From: Candidatus Poribacteria bacterium
GTDB lineage: Bacteria; Poribacteria; WGA-4E; WGA-3G
Direction: 5' to 3'
NCBI GenBank assembly: GCA_022827185.1
Contig: JAJDTM010000038.1
Location: 62,001 to 126,000 of the forward strand
DNA length: 64,000 nt
The translations under genes were made by a program, and so were the position numbers. The notes under the pieces were generated by a model that saw only the letters and a program-made list of their open reading frames with translations, was not told where the DNA came from and made no database searches. The first letter of the stretch is position 1. Each line of letters starts with the position of its first letter. Positions 1 to 8,683 of this stretch are shown piece by piece.

Positions 1-83
1 GCCAGCGTGATATAGCGTTCGATACCTTTGTAGTGTGGCTCCGGATAGGCAAGCGGAAACGCCTGAATTTTTTGTATTTTCAT
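1..83 (-). CDS. Enolase-superfamily enzyme, N-terminal fragment
   Basis: The ATG lies at 81-83 on the minus strand and the reading frame runs off the left edge, leaving 27 codons. The visible residues begin MKIQKIQAFPLAYPEPHYKG, the usual opening beta-strand of mandelate racemase/muconate-lactonizing enzymes (capping domain). An AAGGGA ribosome-binding site sits just upstream, inside a copy of a dispersed repeat. No catalytic residue is in view, so the substrate cannot be named; a sugar-acid dehydratase role is a guess from the neighbourhood. Confidence 0.5.
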   Translation of the reverse strand, partial: MKIQKIQAFPLAYPEPHYKGIERYITL

Positions 84-165
84 ATTTTTAATGTCCCTTG
101 CGGAGAAGTTAAGCGCGTCTAAACTATCAAGTGCGTTCCTTAAATCCGCACTCCACTACGTTACG
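84..165 (-). repeat. Repeat family 2 (SD-bearing), copy a
   Basis: Read on the minus strand it carries a diverged GTGGAGTGCGGATTTAAGG core and ends CCGCAAGGGACATTAAAAAT directly against the start codon at 83. It matches the copies at 18671, 49050, 49174 and 55395 and the short 3' end at 40755. It appears to supply the ribosome-binding site of the left-edge gene. Confidence 0.5.
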
Positions 166-190
166 TGCTAACGTTTTTGATGTTACGAAG

Positions 191-303
191 TAGGACTTAC
201 GCAGCCCCCCTTGCAGGCGGGGTTTGAAACCCTGAAGAAACACCTCAGCAAAAACCCTGCAGTGCGTAATACATAGTTATCACAGAAAAATGCGTAAGTT
301 CTG
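191..303. mobile_element. MITE-like element, family 1 copy A
   Basis: Ends are TAGGACTTACGCA (191-203) and TGCGTAAGTTCT (291-302), an imperfect terminal inverted repeat. The 7-base ACGAAGT occurs at 185-191 and again at 304-310, consistent with a target duplication. The element has no credible coding capacity; a 63-codon open frame here is simply the repeat. The other complete copies are at 19446, 36155 and 41790. Confidence 0.65.
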
Positions 304-384
304 ACGAAGTTAACAATATTGCCTGCACAGTTCACTGCTACAGCAAGATTGATCGGTTTTGTAAGATAATACAACTACATTATA

Positions 385-2307
385 CTACGGCCAGATTCCA
401 TAGGTCGGTATATTAAACAGCATGCCTAATATTGTCCACAGACTCCCGACGGTAAATTGTCCCAATATCAATCCCAGAAAAAACGGCATCGCCTTTCGAT
501 GGGCATTTCTCCCGCCGTATTTCAGCAAAATCAGTTTCAGTCCCCATGCCACAAACAGCGTGAACCAGATGTAATTGACCGCCCAACTCCCACACACGGC
601 GGCATACGCTGCCGGATGAAAAGGGAACCAGAAAAACTTCATCCGCATCAACATAAGGAACAGCGAGAAGAGTAGACCGATGCCGGTAAAGCCTAACGCC
701 CAATAGTCTGGATCCAGCGGATGTGCTAACCAGTTCTGCAGCTGCCGCCACGGTTCAGCACCGTATATCAATGGGACGTGGGACATCTGGTGTATGGCAC
801 CGAGTCGATAGGGTATAGATATCAGTGCCCAAAATTGTGAGAGGATCCCAACGAATAGTGCCGCAAGGATCGCAAATAGCATAAAACGACTTCGGATACC
901 TGACGTTGAGGCAAGTTTGAAGCCTTCGAGCTGATGCGGCATCGGATGAGAATCGAAAGTACGCGTAAAAAACCAGAAAAAAGAGAACATCGAAAGGTTA
1001 TTTGGTCCCAATGGACGAGTGCCGACAGCGGCGACCATGACCCGTTCGGGTCCGGTATAGTGCAAGTCGTGCATTGGCGATCCGAGTTCGGCGCGCATCC
1101 GGGAGACCGCCGTTGAAAAAGCAAAATAGAGTCCGAAGAAAACAAGAATCGCCCAGAGGGACATACCGGCTTTCAGACAAAAAAAGATTAGAAACGCAAC
1201 GCCAGCAATCAATGCGAGCATAAGAGGTCGGCGTGCCATCGGTTCATCCCGCGTGGACGTGGCATCGACTTTCGCTCCCAATAAATTCCGTAGGTATTTT
1301 CTGCCCCTCCAAACCGCAATCAGAAAGATACCCATATATGCCCCGAATCCCTGATAGTTGATATACGGATAGCCCGTTCCTTCTATGCCTACAACGCTTC
1401 CCAGGAGTTGTTGCATCTTCCACACCCAAAAGAAGAACCAGCTCGAAAACAACAGATCCAACGGAATTAGAAATCCGATGCCTAACACGAAAGGATAAAT
1501 CCCCAATCTCAGCCACCCCATTGCGGAGAAGGGTTTCTCTGTGAATCTGAAACGGTATTCTTTCTCGAATACGGAGGGTATTGCGGGAAAGATGTGGTGC
1601 AAGCCGTTAATGGTATCGAAAGCCACCATCAGTCCGAAAGCGATCCACATCAGTCGATTCGTGAAGAAACCTTCGCTCGTCATTCGTGCCGGAAGTTGGA
1701 TAATCGGATACGCCAGTTTCTCGTCTTCCGTCCACGGTTTCCGTACGATAAGCGTGATGCAAACCATAACGAAAAGCATTGCAAAAAGGAAGCCAAACCA
1801 ACTCATCACAGGCGTTAGCCAACCCAACAGATGCTGCTTTGTGTAGAGTGTAGAATCTCCCTCGTAGTAACCCGAAAGAACGTCCTTATCTGCCACGGCA
1901 AGCCATCTCGGAATATACCGCCAAAACAGATCTTTCCAATCGTTCTCTGGTGTCGCGAACCAGAACGCGTGTCCCAACGTGGAAACCAGAATCTCCATCA
2001 TGCTGTGTCCTGCAGTCGCTGATGCGACGGATAACATGACATAGATGACCAAGAGTTCACCTTGAGAAAGTGCCAACCGAGGCAGAAATCGCTTCAATAT
2101 TCGGTTGAATCCTATTAACACAAGGACGTTGAAAACAACCGTGAAAATAAGCGAAACGATGGTGGGCTGCGCGGAATATTGGACGAGTTCAATATAGGTA
2201 ATCCAGTAACAATTGATAGGGATTAGAATAAGTCCAATTGCTATAGACCACCAGCGGATTGACGGGCGCGGTTTCGATGGGTATATGGTCGGTTTTGTGT
2301 GCGGCAT
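385..2307 (-). CDS. Large polytopic membrane protein (DUF6785/DUF6784-like)
   Basis: A protein of about 640 residues with many hydrophobic segments spread over its whole length, separated by short polar loops. A conserved-looking patch GELLVIYVMLSVASATAGH lies roughly 95 residues in, and a second polar patch (RMRAELGSPMHDLHY) lies past the middle. I associate this arrangement with the DUF6785/DUF6784 membrane proteins common in Planctomycetes and Poribacteria; their function is unknown and a transporter is only a guess. A GTG 10 codons upstream (2337) is an alternative start; neither start has a clear ribosome-binding site. It shares strand with the lipoprotein and PhyH genes upstream of it and may be co-transcribed with them. 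Confidence 0.65.
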   Translation of the reverse strand: MPHTKPTIYPSKPRPSIRWWSIAIGLILIPINCYWITYIELVQYSAQPTIVSLIFTVVFNVLVLIGFNRILKRFLPRLALSQGELLVIYVMLSVASATAGHSMMEILVSTLGHAFWFATPENDWKDLFWRYIPRWLAVADKDVLSGYYEGDSTLYTKQHLLGWLTPVMSWFGFLFAMLFVMVCITLIVRKPWTEDEKLAYPIIQLPARMTSEGFFTNRLMWIAFGLMVAFDTINGLHHIFPAIPSVFEKEYRFRFTEKPFSAMGWLRLGIYPFVLGIGFLIPLDLLFSSWFFFWVWKMQQLLGSVVGIEGTGYPYINYQGFGAYMGIFLIAVWRGRKYLRNLLGAKVDATSTRDEPMARRPLMLALIAGVAFLIFFCLKAGMSLWAILVFFGLYFAFSTAVSRMRAELGSPMHDLHYTGPERVMVAAVGTRPLGPNNLSMFSFFWFFTRTFDSHPMPHQLEGFKLASTSGIRSRFMLFAILAALFVGILSQFWALISIPYRLGAIHQMSHVPLIYGAEPWRQLQNWLAHPLDPDYWALGFTGIGLLFSLFLMLMRMKFFWFPFHPAAYAAVCGSWAVNYIWFTLFVAWGLKLILLKYGGRNAHRKAMPFFLGLILGQFTVGSLWTILGMLFNIPTYGIWP

Positions 2308-2410
2308 TTCGGATCTGTTCTGAAAATCCTGACCCACAAGTTAGAAAAATTATGACACCTCTTAGATTGACGCGCCTTCTGCAAACACGCCATCCGTCGT
2401 CCCTAACGCC

Positions 2411-2821
2411 TTATAGATTTTTGTTATATTTGATAAAAATCGCTTTAACCTGTAATGCGCTTTTGGTGTCCGTGTTGACGATCTCTACGTCCCCTATGTC
2501 ATTGACTATGGTTTGTTCTCCGGTCTTTACCCGATCAAATCCTTCAAATATGATGCCATCAGCACCGTTCTCGCGTGCCTTCTCTATTAACGTTTCTTGT
2601 AACGCCTCTGTGTCACCTCCGTCTGCAGCAGCGTGTCCCATCACCAGGTAGCCTTCGGTTACATCATCTTCTGAAAAGTAAACATCTACATGAGAAGTAG
2701 GCGTATAGAAATCCCCAAGATAATCGACATCAATATCATCACCACCACAAGCGGTAAGAAATAAGTTTAATACCACCATAAGTAAAACGATGATTTTTCC
2801 ATTCACGCTTGCATTCAACAT
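2411..2821 (-). CDS. Small lipoprotein of unknown function
   Basis: 136 residues. The N-terminus is a lipoprotein signal: positive start, hydrophobic core and lipobox LTAC followed by GGDD, so the mature protein should begin at the Cys of LTAC and be membrane-anchored. The mature part is short, acidic and alternates beta and alpha, with a central segment KARENGADGIIFEGF and a C-terminal strand KAIFIKY. The pattern resembles small YbjQ/DUF4156-like lipoprotein folds but I would not assign one. A good AAGGAG site stands 7 bases before the ATG. It lies between a PhyH gene and the membrane protein on the same strand. Confidence 0.65.
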   Translation of the reverse strand: MLNASVNGKIIVLLMVVLNLFLTACGGDDIDVDYLGDFYTPTSHVDVYFSEDDVTEGYLVMGHAAADGGDTEALQETLIEKARENGADGIIFEGFDRVKTGEQTIVNDIGDVEIVNTDTKSALQVKAIFIKYNKNL

Positions 2822-2850
2822 GAGAAAACTCCTTATATTTGATTTTTGGT

Positions 2851-3675
2851 TTAAGACTTATCTGACAATGGACCCTCATCTCCGTATGAAAAAACCAATG
2901 GCAGATGCTTATCGTCTGCCAACACATCGCCTGCCTTCAACTTCGCGTACACTTCATCAGGCAACGCGCTTTTTTTACCATTGAATGTGGCATCTTCTGG
3001 CATAAAGAGCATTGCAAACGCACGGCGGGAGTGTGTCGTCATATTCGGTCCCGCCGCATGCGCGACCATCCCACTGATGAATACGCCGTCTCCGGCTTTC
3101 ATCTCAGCAGGGTATGGTTCAATCTCTGCCCACTCTGGATATTCGCGGAACAACTCACCGATGCCGACTTCTCCGAGACTTCCACCGACCTCAAAACCGC
3201 TCGTCTTATGTGTACCGGGTAGAAAATACAGACAGCCGTTCTGAATCGTTGCATCGTCAAGTGCTACCCAGAACATGATTGCCTGATGTGAATAAAACGG
3301 GTCGTAGGGATTATCGACATGGAAATTCGTCGGATTTGCCCACGGTTCTTTAAACATAGCGTGGTCGTGATACAATCGCACGCCTGAAGTGCCAGCGAGG
3401 TCTGCCGCCATTCTACCCAACTCTGGAGCGAGAATTAACTCTTTAACCTTCTCGCTCATCTTCCACAAATTGACGCATTGAATAAAGACGTTCCCGTAGT
3501 AACTGTCTCCTTTCTGATTGTGATACATATCGTCGCGCTTCATAAACTGGACGACGGCCGCGCCAACGGCGTCCTGCCACGATGACAATTCGGCACCTTT
3601 CAGAAAGTCGTCAATAACCAGAAATCCGTTTTCACGATAAAATTCAATCTGATCGCTCGTAATCTGTGTATTCAT
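2851..3675 (-). CDS. Phytanoyl-CoA dioxygenase (PhyH) family protein
   Basis: 274 residues, the usual size for a bacterial PhyH enzyme, a non-haem Fe(II)/2-oxoglutarate-dependent oxygenase with a double-stranded beta-helix. The Fe ligands are visible as H119-x-D121 (in NFHVDNPY) and H206 (GMVAHAAG), with R218 as the expected 2-oxoglutarate-binding Arg and PGTHK before the C-terminal half. The substrate cannot be read from sequence; these families act on phytanoyl-CoA, ectoine, small acids and natural products. No Shine-Dalgarno is apparent before the ATG, which follows a T/A-rich stretch. The 187 bases upstream hold nothing else recognised. Confidence 0.85.
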   Translation of the reverse strand: MNTQITSDQIEFYRENGFLVIDDFLKGAELSSWQDAVGAAVVQFMKRDDMYHNQKGDSYYGNVFIQCVNLWKMSEKVKELILAPELGRMAADLAGTSGVRLYHDHAMFKEPWANPTNFHVDNPYDPFYSHQAIMFWVALDDATIQNGCLYFLPGTHKTSGFEVGGSLGEVGIGELFREYPEWAEIEPYPAEMKAGDGVFISGMVAHAAGPNMTTHSRRAFAMLFMPEDATFNGKKSALPDEVYAKLKAGDVLADDKHLPLVFSYGDEGPLSDKS

Positions 3676-3862
3676 TTTTTTAAATATTAGGTTTCTGCTC
3701 TGCCTTCCATTACATTTCAGGCAGGTTTCTGATTAATTCGTGACTGGGTTTGGGCTGCTTACGTTTTAGTAGCGATGTCATAGGAGGCTTTGCTAATACT
3801 ACATAGTCCCTTTGTTTTTTTAACTGTTGTCGTGATAAGTCTTTTCCAAATGATATGTCACT

Positions 3863-4666
3863 TCAGTCATAATTGCTCGGTCGGTGGTCGCCAAGGAGCC
3901 GTCTCTGTCGAGGATTCGCTTGGACGAGAATGGATGCATCAAACTGAAATTTGTTCAGATAGGGTGGATATTTCTGTGTAATCATCCGCATGGCATAGTG
4001 GACTTGCATGAGATAACGGACTTCGTTACTCGTATTGGCAGCGCCGCGATGCCAGACTTCGCTGCGGAAAAGTACTACATCCCCGGCATTACATAAGATG
4101 CTCTCTTCTCCGCGGTTATTCCACTCAGTGGCACCGTTTGGGGAACACCCAGAGAAATGGCTGCCTGGAACAAACTTCGTCGGTCCCAGTTCCTCATACA
4201 TATCGTTGAGATAGTAATGGGCAGTGGTGATGAAGATTGGGATTTTGACGCGTGGATCGGAACGAACGTCTGCCGGTAGAGAGATTGGTAGCCAATCGGT
4301 ATGTAACCCCTGATCTGGACGGTCCGGTCCTGTCAGCCACGAATGCATACCGATGCAGTGGCAATCCTCGCCGTGCGCCGCCTCGGCAACTTCAATAACG
4401 GGCGATCTGTCAAGGTATTGGAGATACAGTGGATCCCGATTAAACGAGTTGCTGATGAGCTTGTGAAGGAATGCGTCGCCATTTTGCGGGGTTTCATCCC
4501 GATCATGAGATGCCGGGATCGCCTCTAATCGATCCATAGTCGCTCGTAATTCAGCGATTTCATCGGCATCAAGTACACTGGGAAAGTAGACATAACCATC
4601 CCTTTCGAGTGCTTCAACTTGACTTTCTAAGTCGTTGTATGCAACGAGTGAAAGAGCTTTCGCCAC
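3863..4666 (-). CDS. PhyH family dioxygenase, tandem paralogue 1
   Basis: 267 residues. The start is set at a GTG preceded by AAAGGAG at a spacing of 8; the longer open frame up to 4699 runs through that site. Fe ligands are H122-x-D124 (GLHTDWLP) and H206 (EVWHRGAAN), with PGSH near residue 168. It is very similar over its full length to the next gene (4713-5516), with the same length, ligand positions and C-terminal RRLLGDHRPSNYD. The pair is a recent tandem duplication, only 46 bases apart and probably co-transcribed from the promoter at 5564-5593. Substrate unknown. Confidence 0.85.
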   Translation of the reverse strand: MAKALSLVAYNDLESQVEALERDGYVYFPSVLDADEIAELRATMDRLEAIPASHDRDETPQNGDAFLHKLISNSFNRDPLYLQYLDRSPVIEVAEAAHGEDCHCIGMHSWLTGPDRPDQGLHTDWLPISLPADVRSDPRVKIPIFITTAHYYLNDMYEELGPTKFVPGSHFSGCSPNGATEWNNRGEESILCNAGDVVLFRSEVWHRGAANTSNEVRYLMQVHYAMRMITQKYPPYLNKFQFDASILVQANPRQRRLLGDHRPSNYD

Positions 4667-4712
4667 TTTTGGTACTCCTTTCAAACAGTGAAAACCCAAT
4701 CGTTAAAAAACC

Positions 4713-5516
4713 TTAATCGTAATTGCTCGGTCGATGATCGCCGAGGAGCCGTCGCTGTTGAGGATTCGCTTGGGCAAGGATCGATGCGTCAAACTGAAAC
4801 TTATTCAGGTAAGGCGGGTATTTCTGTGTAATCATCCGCTGCGCATAATGGACTTGCAAGAGGTAACGGGTTTCGTCAGCCGTATTGGCGGAACCCCGGT
4901 GCCAGACTTCACTGCGGAAAAGCACCACGTCCCCAGCATTGCATAAGATACTCTCTTCCGTTCTGCCTTTCCACTCGGTCTGTCCGTTTGGAGAACACCC
5001 GGAGTAATGGCTACCTGGGACAAACTTCGTCGGTCCCAACGCCTCATACATATCGTTGAGATAGTAGTGGGCAGTGGTGATGAAGATTGGGACTTTGACG
5101 CGTGGGTCAGAACGAATGTCTGCTGGCAGTGCAATTGGTAGCCAATCGGTATGTAACCCCTGATCCGGACGCCCCGGTCCTGTCAACCACGATTGCATCC
5201 CGATACAATGACAATCCTCACCGTGCGTTGCTTCAGCGACTTCAATAATCGGTGATTTGTCAAGGAATTCGAGATAAAGTGGATCTCGATTAAACGAGTT
5301 GTTAATAATTTTGTTGAGGAATCCGCCGCCATTTTGAGGCGTTTGGTGTCGATCCAAGCACTCTGGGATCGTCTCTAATCGATCCATAGTTGCTCGCAAC
5401 TCAGCGACTTCCTCAGTATTAAGCACGTTGGGGAAATAGACATAACCGTCCCTTTCCAATGCTTCCACTTGGCTTTCCAAGTCGTTATATGCAATAAGTG
5501 AGAGGGCTTTCGCCAT
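4713..5516 (-). CDS. PhyH family dioxygenase, tandem paralogue 2
   Basis: 267 residues from an ATG with AAAGGAG at 8 bases; the frame continues 12 codons upstream through that ribosome-binding site, so the longer version is rejected. It carries the same HTD iron motif and C-terminal His (EVWHRGSAN) as its neighbour at 3863. It is the promoter-proximal copy, with a minus-strand TTGACA-18-TATCAT about 50 bases ahead. Differences from the paralogue are scattered substitutions and the frame is intact, so both copies look functional. Substrate unknown. Confidence 0.85.
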   Translation of the reverse strand: MAKALSLIAYNDLESQVEALERDGYVYFPNVLNTEEVAELRATMDRLETIPECLDRHQTPQNGGGFLNKIINNSFNRDPLYLEFLDKSPIIEVAEATHGEDCHCIGMQSWLTGPGRPDQGLHTDWLPIALPADIRSDPRVKVPIFITTAHYYLNDMYEALGPTKFVPGSHYSGCSPNGQTEWKGRTEESILCNAGDVVLFRSEVWHRGSANTADETRYLLQVHYAQRMITQKYPPYLNKFQFDASILAQANPQQRRLLGDHRPSNYD

Positions 5517-5563
5517 TTTCAATACTCCTTTCGGACTATAGCAATAGGTCAACGCTTCTCGCT

Positions 5564-5593
5564 ATGATATGTTAACCTCAGCGAAGTTGTCAA
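5564..5593 (-). promoter_or_regulatory. Candidate sigma-70 promoter for the PhyH pair
   Basis: On the minus strand, TTGACA (5588-5593), an 18-base spacer and TATCAT (5564-5569) lie upstream of the ATG at 5516. The -35 is a perfect consensus and the -10 matches five of six. Confidence 0.5.
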
Positions 5594-5676
5594 TGAAAAA
5601 ATATGTCGGGGTTGGATTTCAAATGTCCGGATTTCTTCTAAGATTATAACACAAAGCGATTGCCTCAATACCTCAA

Positions 5677-7842
5677 CTATACTGCCTTGAGTTTTCGCCA
5701 TAGGGTTGTACGACTGATCCCCAAACGTTGTGCAGCGAGCTGTGGCTTCCCATCAGATGCCTCCAAAACCCGTTGAACTAATTCACGTTCCAATGCGGCA
5801 AGTGGGTTGCTTTCCCTGAGTGCCTGCGTAACAATATCATCTCTTGACGAAATAAGGTCGAGCGGTAGATGTTGCTTTTCAATACTGCCACCCTGACATT
5901 TGACAAATGCATGCTCTATAATATTTTCCAACTCTCGCACATTGCCGGGGTAGGTATAATCCATTAAGATTTCAAGGGCATCGGGTGCGATCCGATGAAT
6001 AGATTTTTGGGTCTGTTGACTGAATTTTTCAATGAAGTGTTCAATGAGGAGTGGAATGTCATCTTGTCTTTCACGGAGTGGCGGCGGCGTAATCGGGACG
6101 ACGTTGAGCCTGTAGTATAAATCCTCGCGGAAACGTCCAGCATCAATTTCTGTTTTCAGAATTCGATTTGTCGCTGCAATGACGCGGACATCTACTTGCT
6201 TTGTCTCAGTTGAACCGACCATTTCATATTCGCCTTCTTGCAAGACGCGGAGCAATTTTGCTTGTGTTCCGAGACTTAACTCACCGATTTCATCAAGAAA
6301 AAGGGTGCCACCGTCCGCAGCTGCAAATCGTCCTTCACGCGTTGCGATGGCATCGGTAAACGCACCTTTGACATGTCCAAAGAGTTCACTCTCCAGCAGA
6401 TTATCAACTAAGCCTGCGCAATTGACGCGAATGAAGGGCTTTTTTGCCCGATCGCTATTGTAGTGGATCGCGTGAGCAATCGGTTCTTTGCCGGTACCGC
6501 TTTCTCCTTGAATCAGGACAGTTGTTTTCATGGGGGCGACGAGTTGAATCAACTCGAAAATCTCCTGCATTTTCCGATTTTTTCCGATGAGATTCCCAAA
6601 CGAATGGCGCGCCTTGAGTTGGGCACTGAGTGCCTTTACCTCCGAAAGATCACGGGCGAATCCCTGGATAAATTCCCGCTCGCCATGCACAATTGGGACC
6701 GCGCGAATTTCCAATGGTAGGCGGCTTTTATTTTTACGGGACAGCTCCGTTTGGAAAGTAATCGGGTTCTGTTGACCGAGGCCTTTGAGCATTTCGTGGG
6801 TGTTTTGAAATTCATCGGGAGGCATTAGGTCACGCAGCGACAGATTGACGAGTTCTTGGTGTGTGTAACCAAGCCAGGCACAGAAATTTTCGTTTACGGT
6901 AACAAATGCTTCTGTCAGTGATGGACAAATGAAGATTGCGTCATTGGACATCTCGAAAAGTGTGCGGTATCGTTTGTTGTTTTCGGCGAGTTTGTCTGTC
7001 CAATTCCCTTTTTCAATCAGAATTGAGAGTTGTCCAGCAATCGGTTTCAGTCGTCTAATATGTGCCTCGGAGAATGCTCGGGGTTGTTCACTGGTGAAAA
7101 AGACGACCCCAATCGGTTTACCTTGCACCTTGAGCGGAAGTGTTAGATTTGAGCGCATCCCTTCTTGAACCATGAGTCTTGTCCAGTGCGTCGGTCTTTT
7201 TGCGAGAGTTTCCTTAAAATCGTCGATAATCCGTGCTTCACCTGAATTGAGGATAGGCTCAAGGCTTGACCCTTTGATTTTTGCTGAAAACCCGTTGTCC
7301 AGCAAAATTTTTCTGTTGGATTTCGTTTTGCACTGCACTAAGTCACCGGAGGATTCGTCAATGAGTGCGATGCCTAACCGGTTATGTGGCACTATGCGCT
7401 GAAGTCCAGCGTGGATATTCTCAAAGACTTCATCGAGCGTCTTTCCAAGTTGAATCTGCTCAAGGATTCCATAGATATGATCAGCTTCAACAGTTTGGTT
7501 AAAAACAGTATCTTCGAGTCTATCACTCATTGGTGCTTCAGGAGTGACTGCGATCTGAAGGGTATCTCCATCAAGCCGGAGCGGATAGGTTCGGACATTC
7601 GGCGTCGTAATAGGGCATCCACTTTTCAGATCGTATTGCCAACCGTGCCAGGGACAGGTAATAACTTCACCCTCCAGTGTTCCTTCGTTGAGCGGCCCTC
7701 CCAGATGTGGACAGGCATTATTGATAGCATAAAATCTTTTACCCGTGTTGAAAATTGCGATGCTTTTATTGTCTAATTTGATGACAATGCTCTGTCCCGG
7801 TTCGATTGCAGATGTTTTAACTACATTCATCCACTTCACCAT
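5677..7842 (-). CDS. Rieske-GAF-PAS sigma-54-dependent activator
   Basis: 721 residues. Domains in order: a Rieske [2Fe-2S] ferredoxin-like domain (about 6-100) with complete ligands C44-x-H46 and C63-x2-H66; a GAF domain (about 115-280); a PAS domain (about 288-405); an AAA+ sigma-54 interaction domain (about 415-650) with Walker A GESGTGK (446-452), a GAFTDA loop (493-498) and Walker B GGTLFLDEIGEL (511-522); and a Fis-type helix-turn-helix at the C-terminus (RLGISRTTLWRKL). It is therefore a DNA-bound activator of sigma-54 RNA polymerase with a probable redox/oxygen- or ligand-sensing front end. The sigma-54-contact loop normally reads GAFTGA; here the fifth residue is Asp. GGAGG precedes the ATG by 4 bases, and a GTG one codon later is also possible. 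It is divergent from the cupin-VOC operon, which carries a perfect sigma-54 promoter and is the likely target. Confidence 0.9.
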   Translation of the reverse strand: MVKWMNVVKTSAIEPGQSIVIKLDNKSIAIFNTGKRFYAINNACPHLGGPLNEGTLEGEVITCPWHGWQYDLKSGCPITTPNVRTYPLRLDGDTLQIAVTPEAPMSDRLEDTVFNQTVEADHIYGILEQIQLGKTLDEVFENIHAGLQRIVPHNRLGIALIDESSGDLVQCKTKSNRKILLDNGFSAKIKGSSLEPILNSGEARIIDDFKETLAKRPTHWTRLMVQEGMRSNLTLPLKVQGKPIGVVFFTSEQPRAFSEAHIRRLKPIAGQLSILIEKGNWTDKLAENNKRYRTLFEMSNDAIFICPSLTEAFVTVNENFCAWLGYTHQELVNLSLRDLMPPDEFQNTHEMLKGLGQQNPITFQTELSRKNKSRLPLEIRAVPIVHGEREFIQGFARDLSEVKALSAQLKARHSFGNLIGKNRKMQEIFELIQLVAPMKTTVLIQGESGTGKEPIAHAIHYNSDRAKKPFIRVNCAGLVDNLLESELFGHVKGAFTDAIATREGRFAAADGGTLFLDEIGELSLGTQAKLLRVLQEGEYEMVGSTETKQVDVRVIAATNRILKTEIDAGRFREDLYYRLNVVPITPPPLRERQDDIPLLIEHFIEKFSQQTQKSIHRIAPDALEILMDYTYPGNVRELENIIEHAFVKCQGGSIEKQHLPLDLISSRDDIVTQALRESNPLAALERELVQRVLEASDGKPQLAAQRLGISRTTLWRKLKAV

Positions 7843-7918
7843 CTTTCCTCCACGCGTTAGCAGGATTTGTTACCTATAGGTCATAGATTATCACATGATG
7901 AAGTAAATGTCAAGAATT

Positions 7919-7952
7919 TTGTTTCATTTATGAACATTGTTTCATTTATGAA
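7919..7952. promoter_or_regulatory. Direct repeat, possible activator site
   Basis: TTGTTTCATTTATGAA occurs twice, at 7919-7934 and 7937-7952, 18 bases apart start to start. It lies about 140-170 bases upstream of the sigma-54 promoter, within the range of enhancer sites for this activator class. Confidence 0.4.
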
Positions 7953-7996
7953 GTAATCTTTATTTTTATCATTCTTGAGCAATTCGTTCAGATCTT

Positions 7997-8032
7997 GTTT
8001 CAGATTTGAAATACGGCAGTAAAATCTGAAAC
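7997..8032. promoter_or_regulatory. Inverted repeat, likely enhancer for the sigma-54 activator
   Basis: GTTTCAGATTT (7997-8007) and its exact reverse complement AAATCTGAAAC (8022-8032) are separated by 14 bases. The symmetric pair ends 57 bases before the -24 element. A dimeric Fis-type helix-turn-helix could bind it; that the divergent activator does so is inference. Confidence 0.5.
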
Positions 8033-8089
8033 TTCACTTTAACCCATAAAACACTGATATATTTCAATTGTATATAGGTTCTGAATGTT

Positions 8090-8105
8090 TGGCACGAAAC
8101 TTGCA
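8090..8105 (+). promoter_or_regulatory. Sigma-54 (RpoN) promoter of the cupin-VOC operon
   Basis: TGGCACG (8090-8096), AAAC and TTGCA (8101-8105) match the -24/-12 consensus TGGCACG-N4-TTGCW at every position, with the invariant GG and GC exactly 10 bases apart. Transcription would begin near 8116, about 80 bases before the cupin ATG. A sigma-54 activator is encoded divergently. Confidence 0.85.
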
Positions 8106-8110
8106 ACTAC

Positions 8111-8148
8111 TGTATAAGCAGGACTTAATTGTATAAGCAGGACTTAAT
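8111..8148. repeat. Exact 19-bp tandem duplication in the leader
   Basis: TGTATAAGCAGGACTTAAT is present twice head to tail (8111-8129, 8130-8148), starting at about the predicted transcription start of the sigma-54 promoter. Confidence 0.8.
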
Positions 8149-8197
8149 TGCTAAACACTTGGCTTCTGAACACTTCTAACCTCCGAAGGAGATTATA

Positions 8198-8587
8198 ATG
8201 AACACAGCATTTGACAGACCTTACAGACCTGTGGATCTGAACACATCGCTCACCGAGGCATTTTCACTTACCTCTATGGCTGAACAGTTGATGGAAGAAG
8301 CCACATCTGCCACTTCTGGTAGAGCTTCGTTGACATTAGCCCGTGGGGATGAAATGACTGTTATCCTGATTACCTTAAAAGCAGAATATACGCTTGACGA
8401 ACATCCAGCACCTGCCGCTGCGACGGTTGTTATGCTTAGTGGCAGCATTATCTTTAAAACCAGTACCAAAAATATCACGATCGTCCAAGGTGAATCGGTG
8501 ACCTTTACGGCTGACATTCTTCACTCAGTTCACGCGAACGAGGATAGTACATTTCTTGTCATTATTGGTGGCAAGCATGCTGAGTGA
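8198..8587 (+). CDS. Small cupin-domain protein
   Basis: 129 residues with GAAGGAG seven bases before the ATG. The sequence shows an RmlC-like cupin half-barrel: HPAPAAATVVMLSGSIIF (first motif, one His) followed by GESVTFTADILHSVHANED (second motif, with two His). Fewer metal ligands are visible than in a classic two-motif cupin enzyme, so it may be a binding protein or a minimal dioxygenase/isomerase. It is the first gene after the sigma-54 promoter and is followed 96 bases later by a VOC gene. Probably induced with it by the divergent Rieske activator. Confidence 0.75.
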   Translation: MNTAFDRPYRPVDLNTSLTEAFSLTSMAEQLMEEATSATSGRASLTLARGDEMTVILITLKAEYTLDEHPAPAAATVVMLSGSIIFKTSTKNITIVQGESVTFTADILHSVHANEDSTFLVIIGGKHAE

Positions 8588-8683
8588 GTATTGAAAACGG
8601 TAAGCACGAAGCACTGTCATCCAGATTCTCCTAATGTTGTTTGATAAGACTCAATTTTAGTTGACTAATTGGAGGATTAAAAA

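Noticed and set aside
183..374. 63-codon open frame at the left end
   Set aside because: It is entirely within the MITE-like repeat and flanking sequence.
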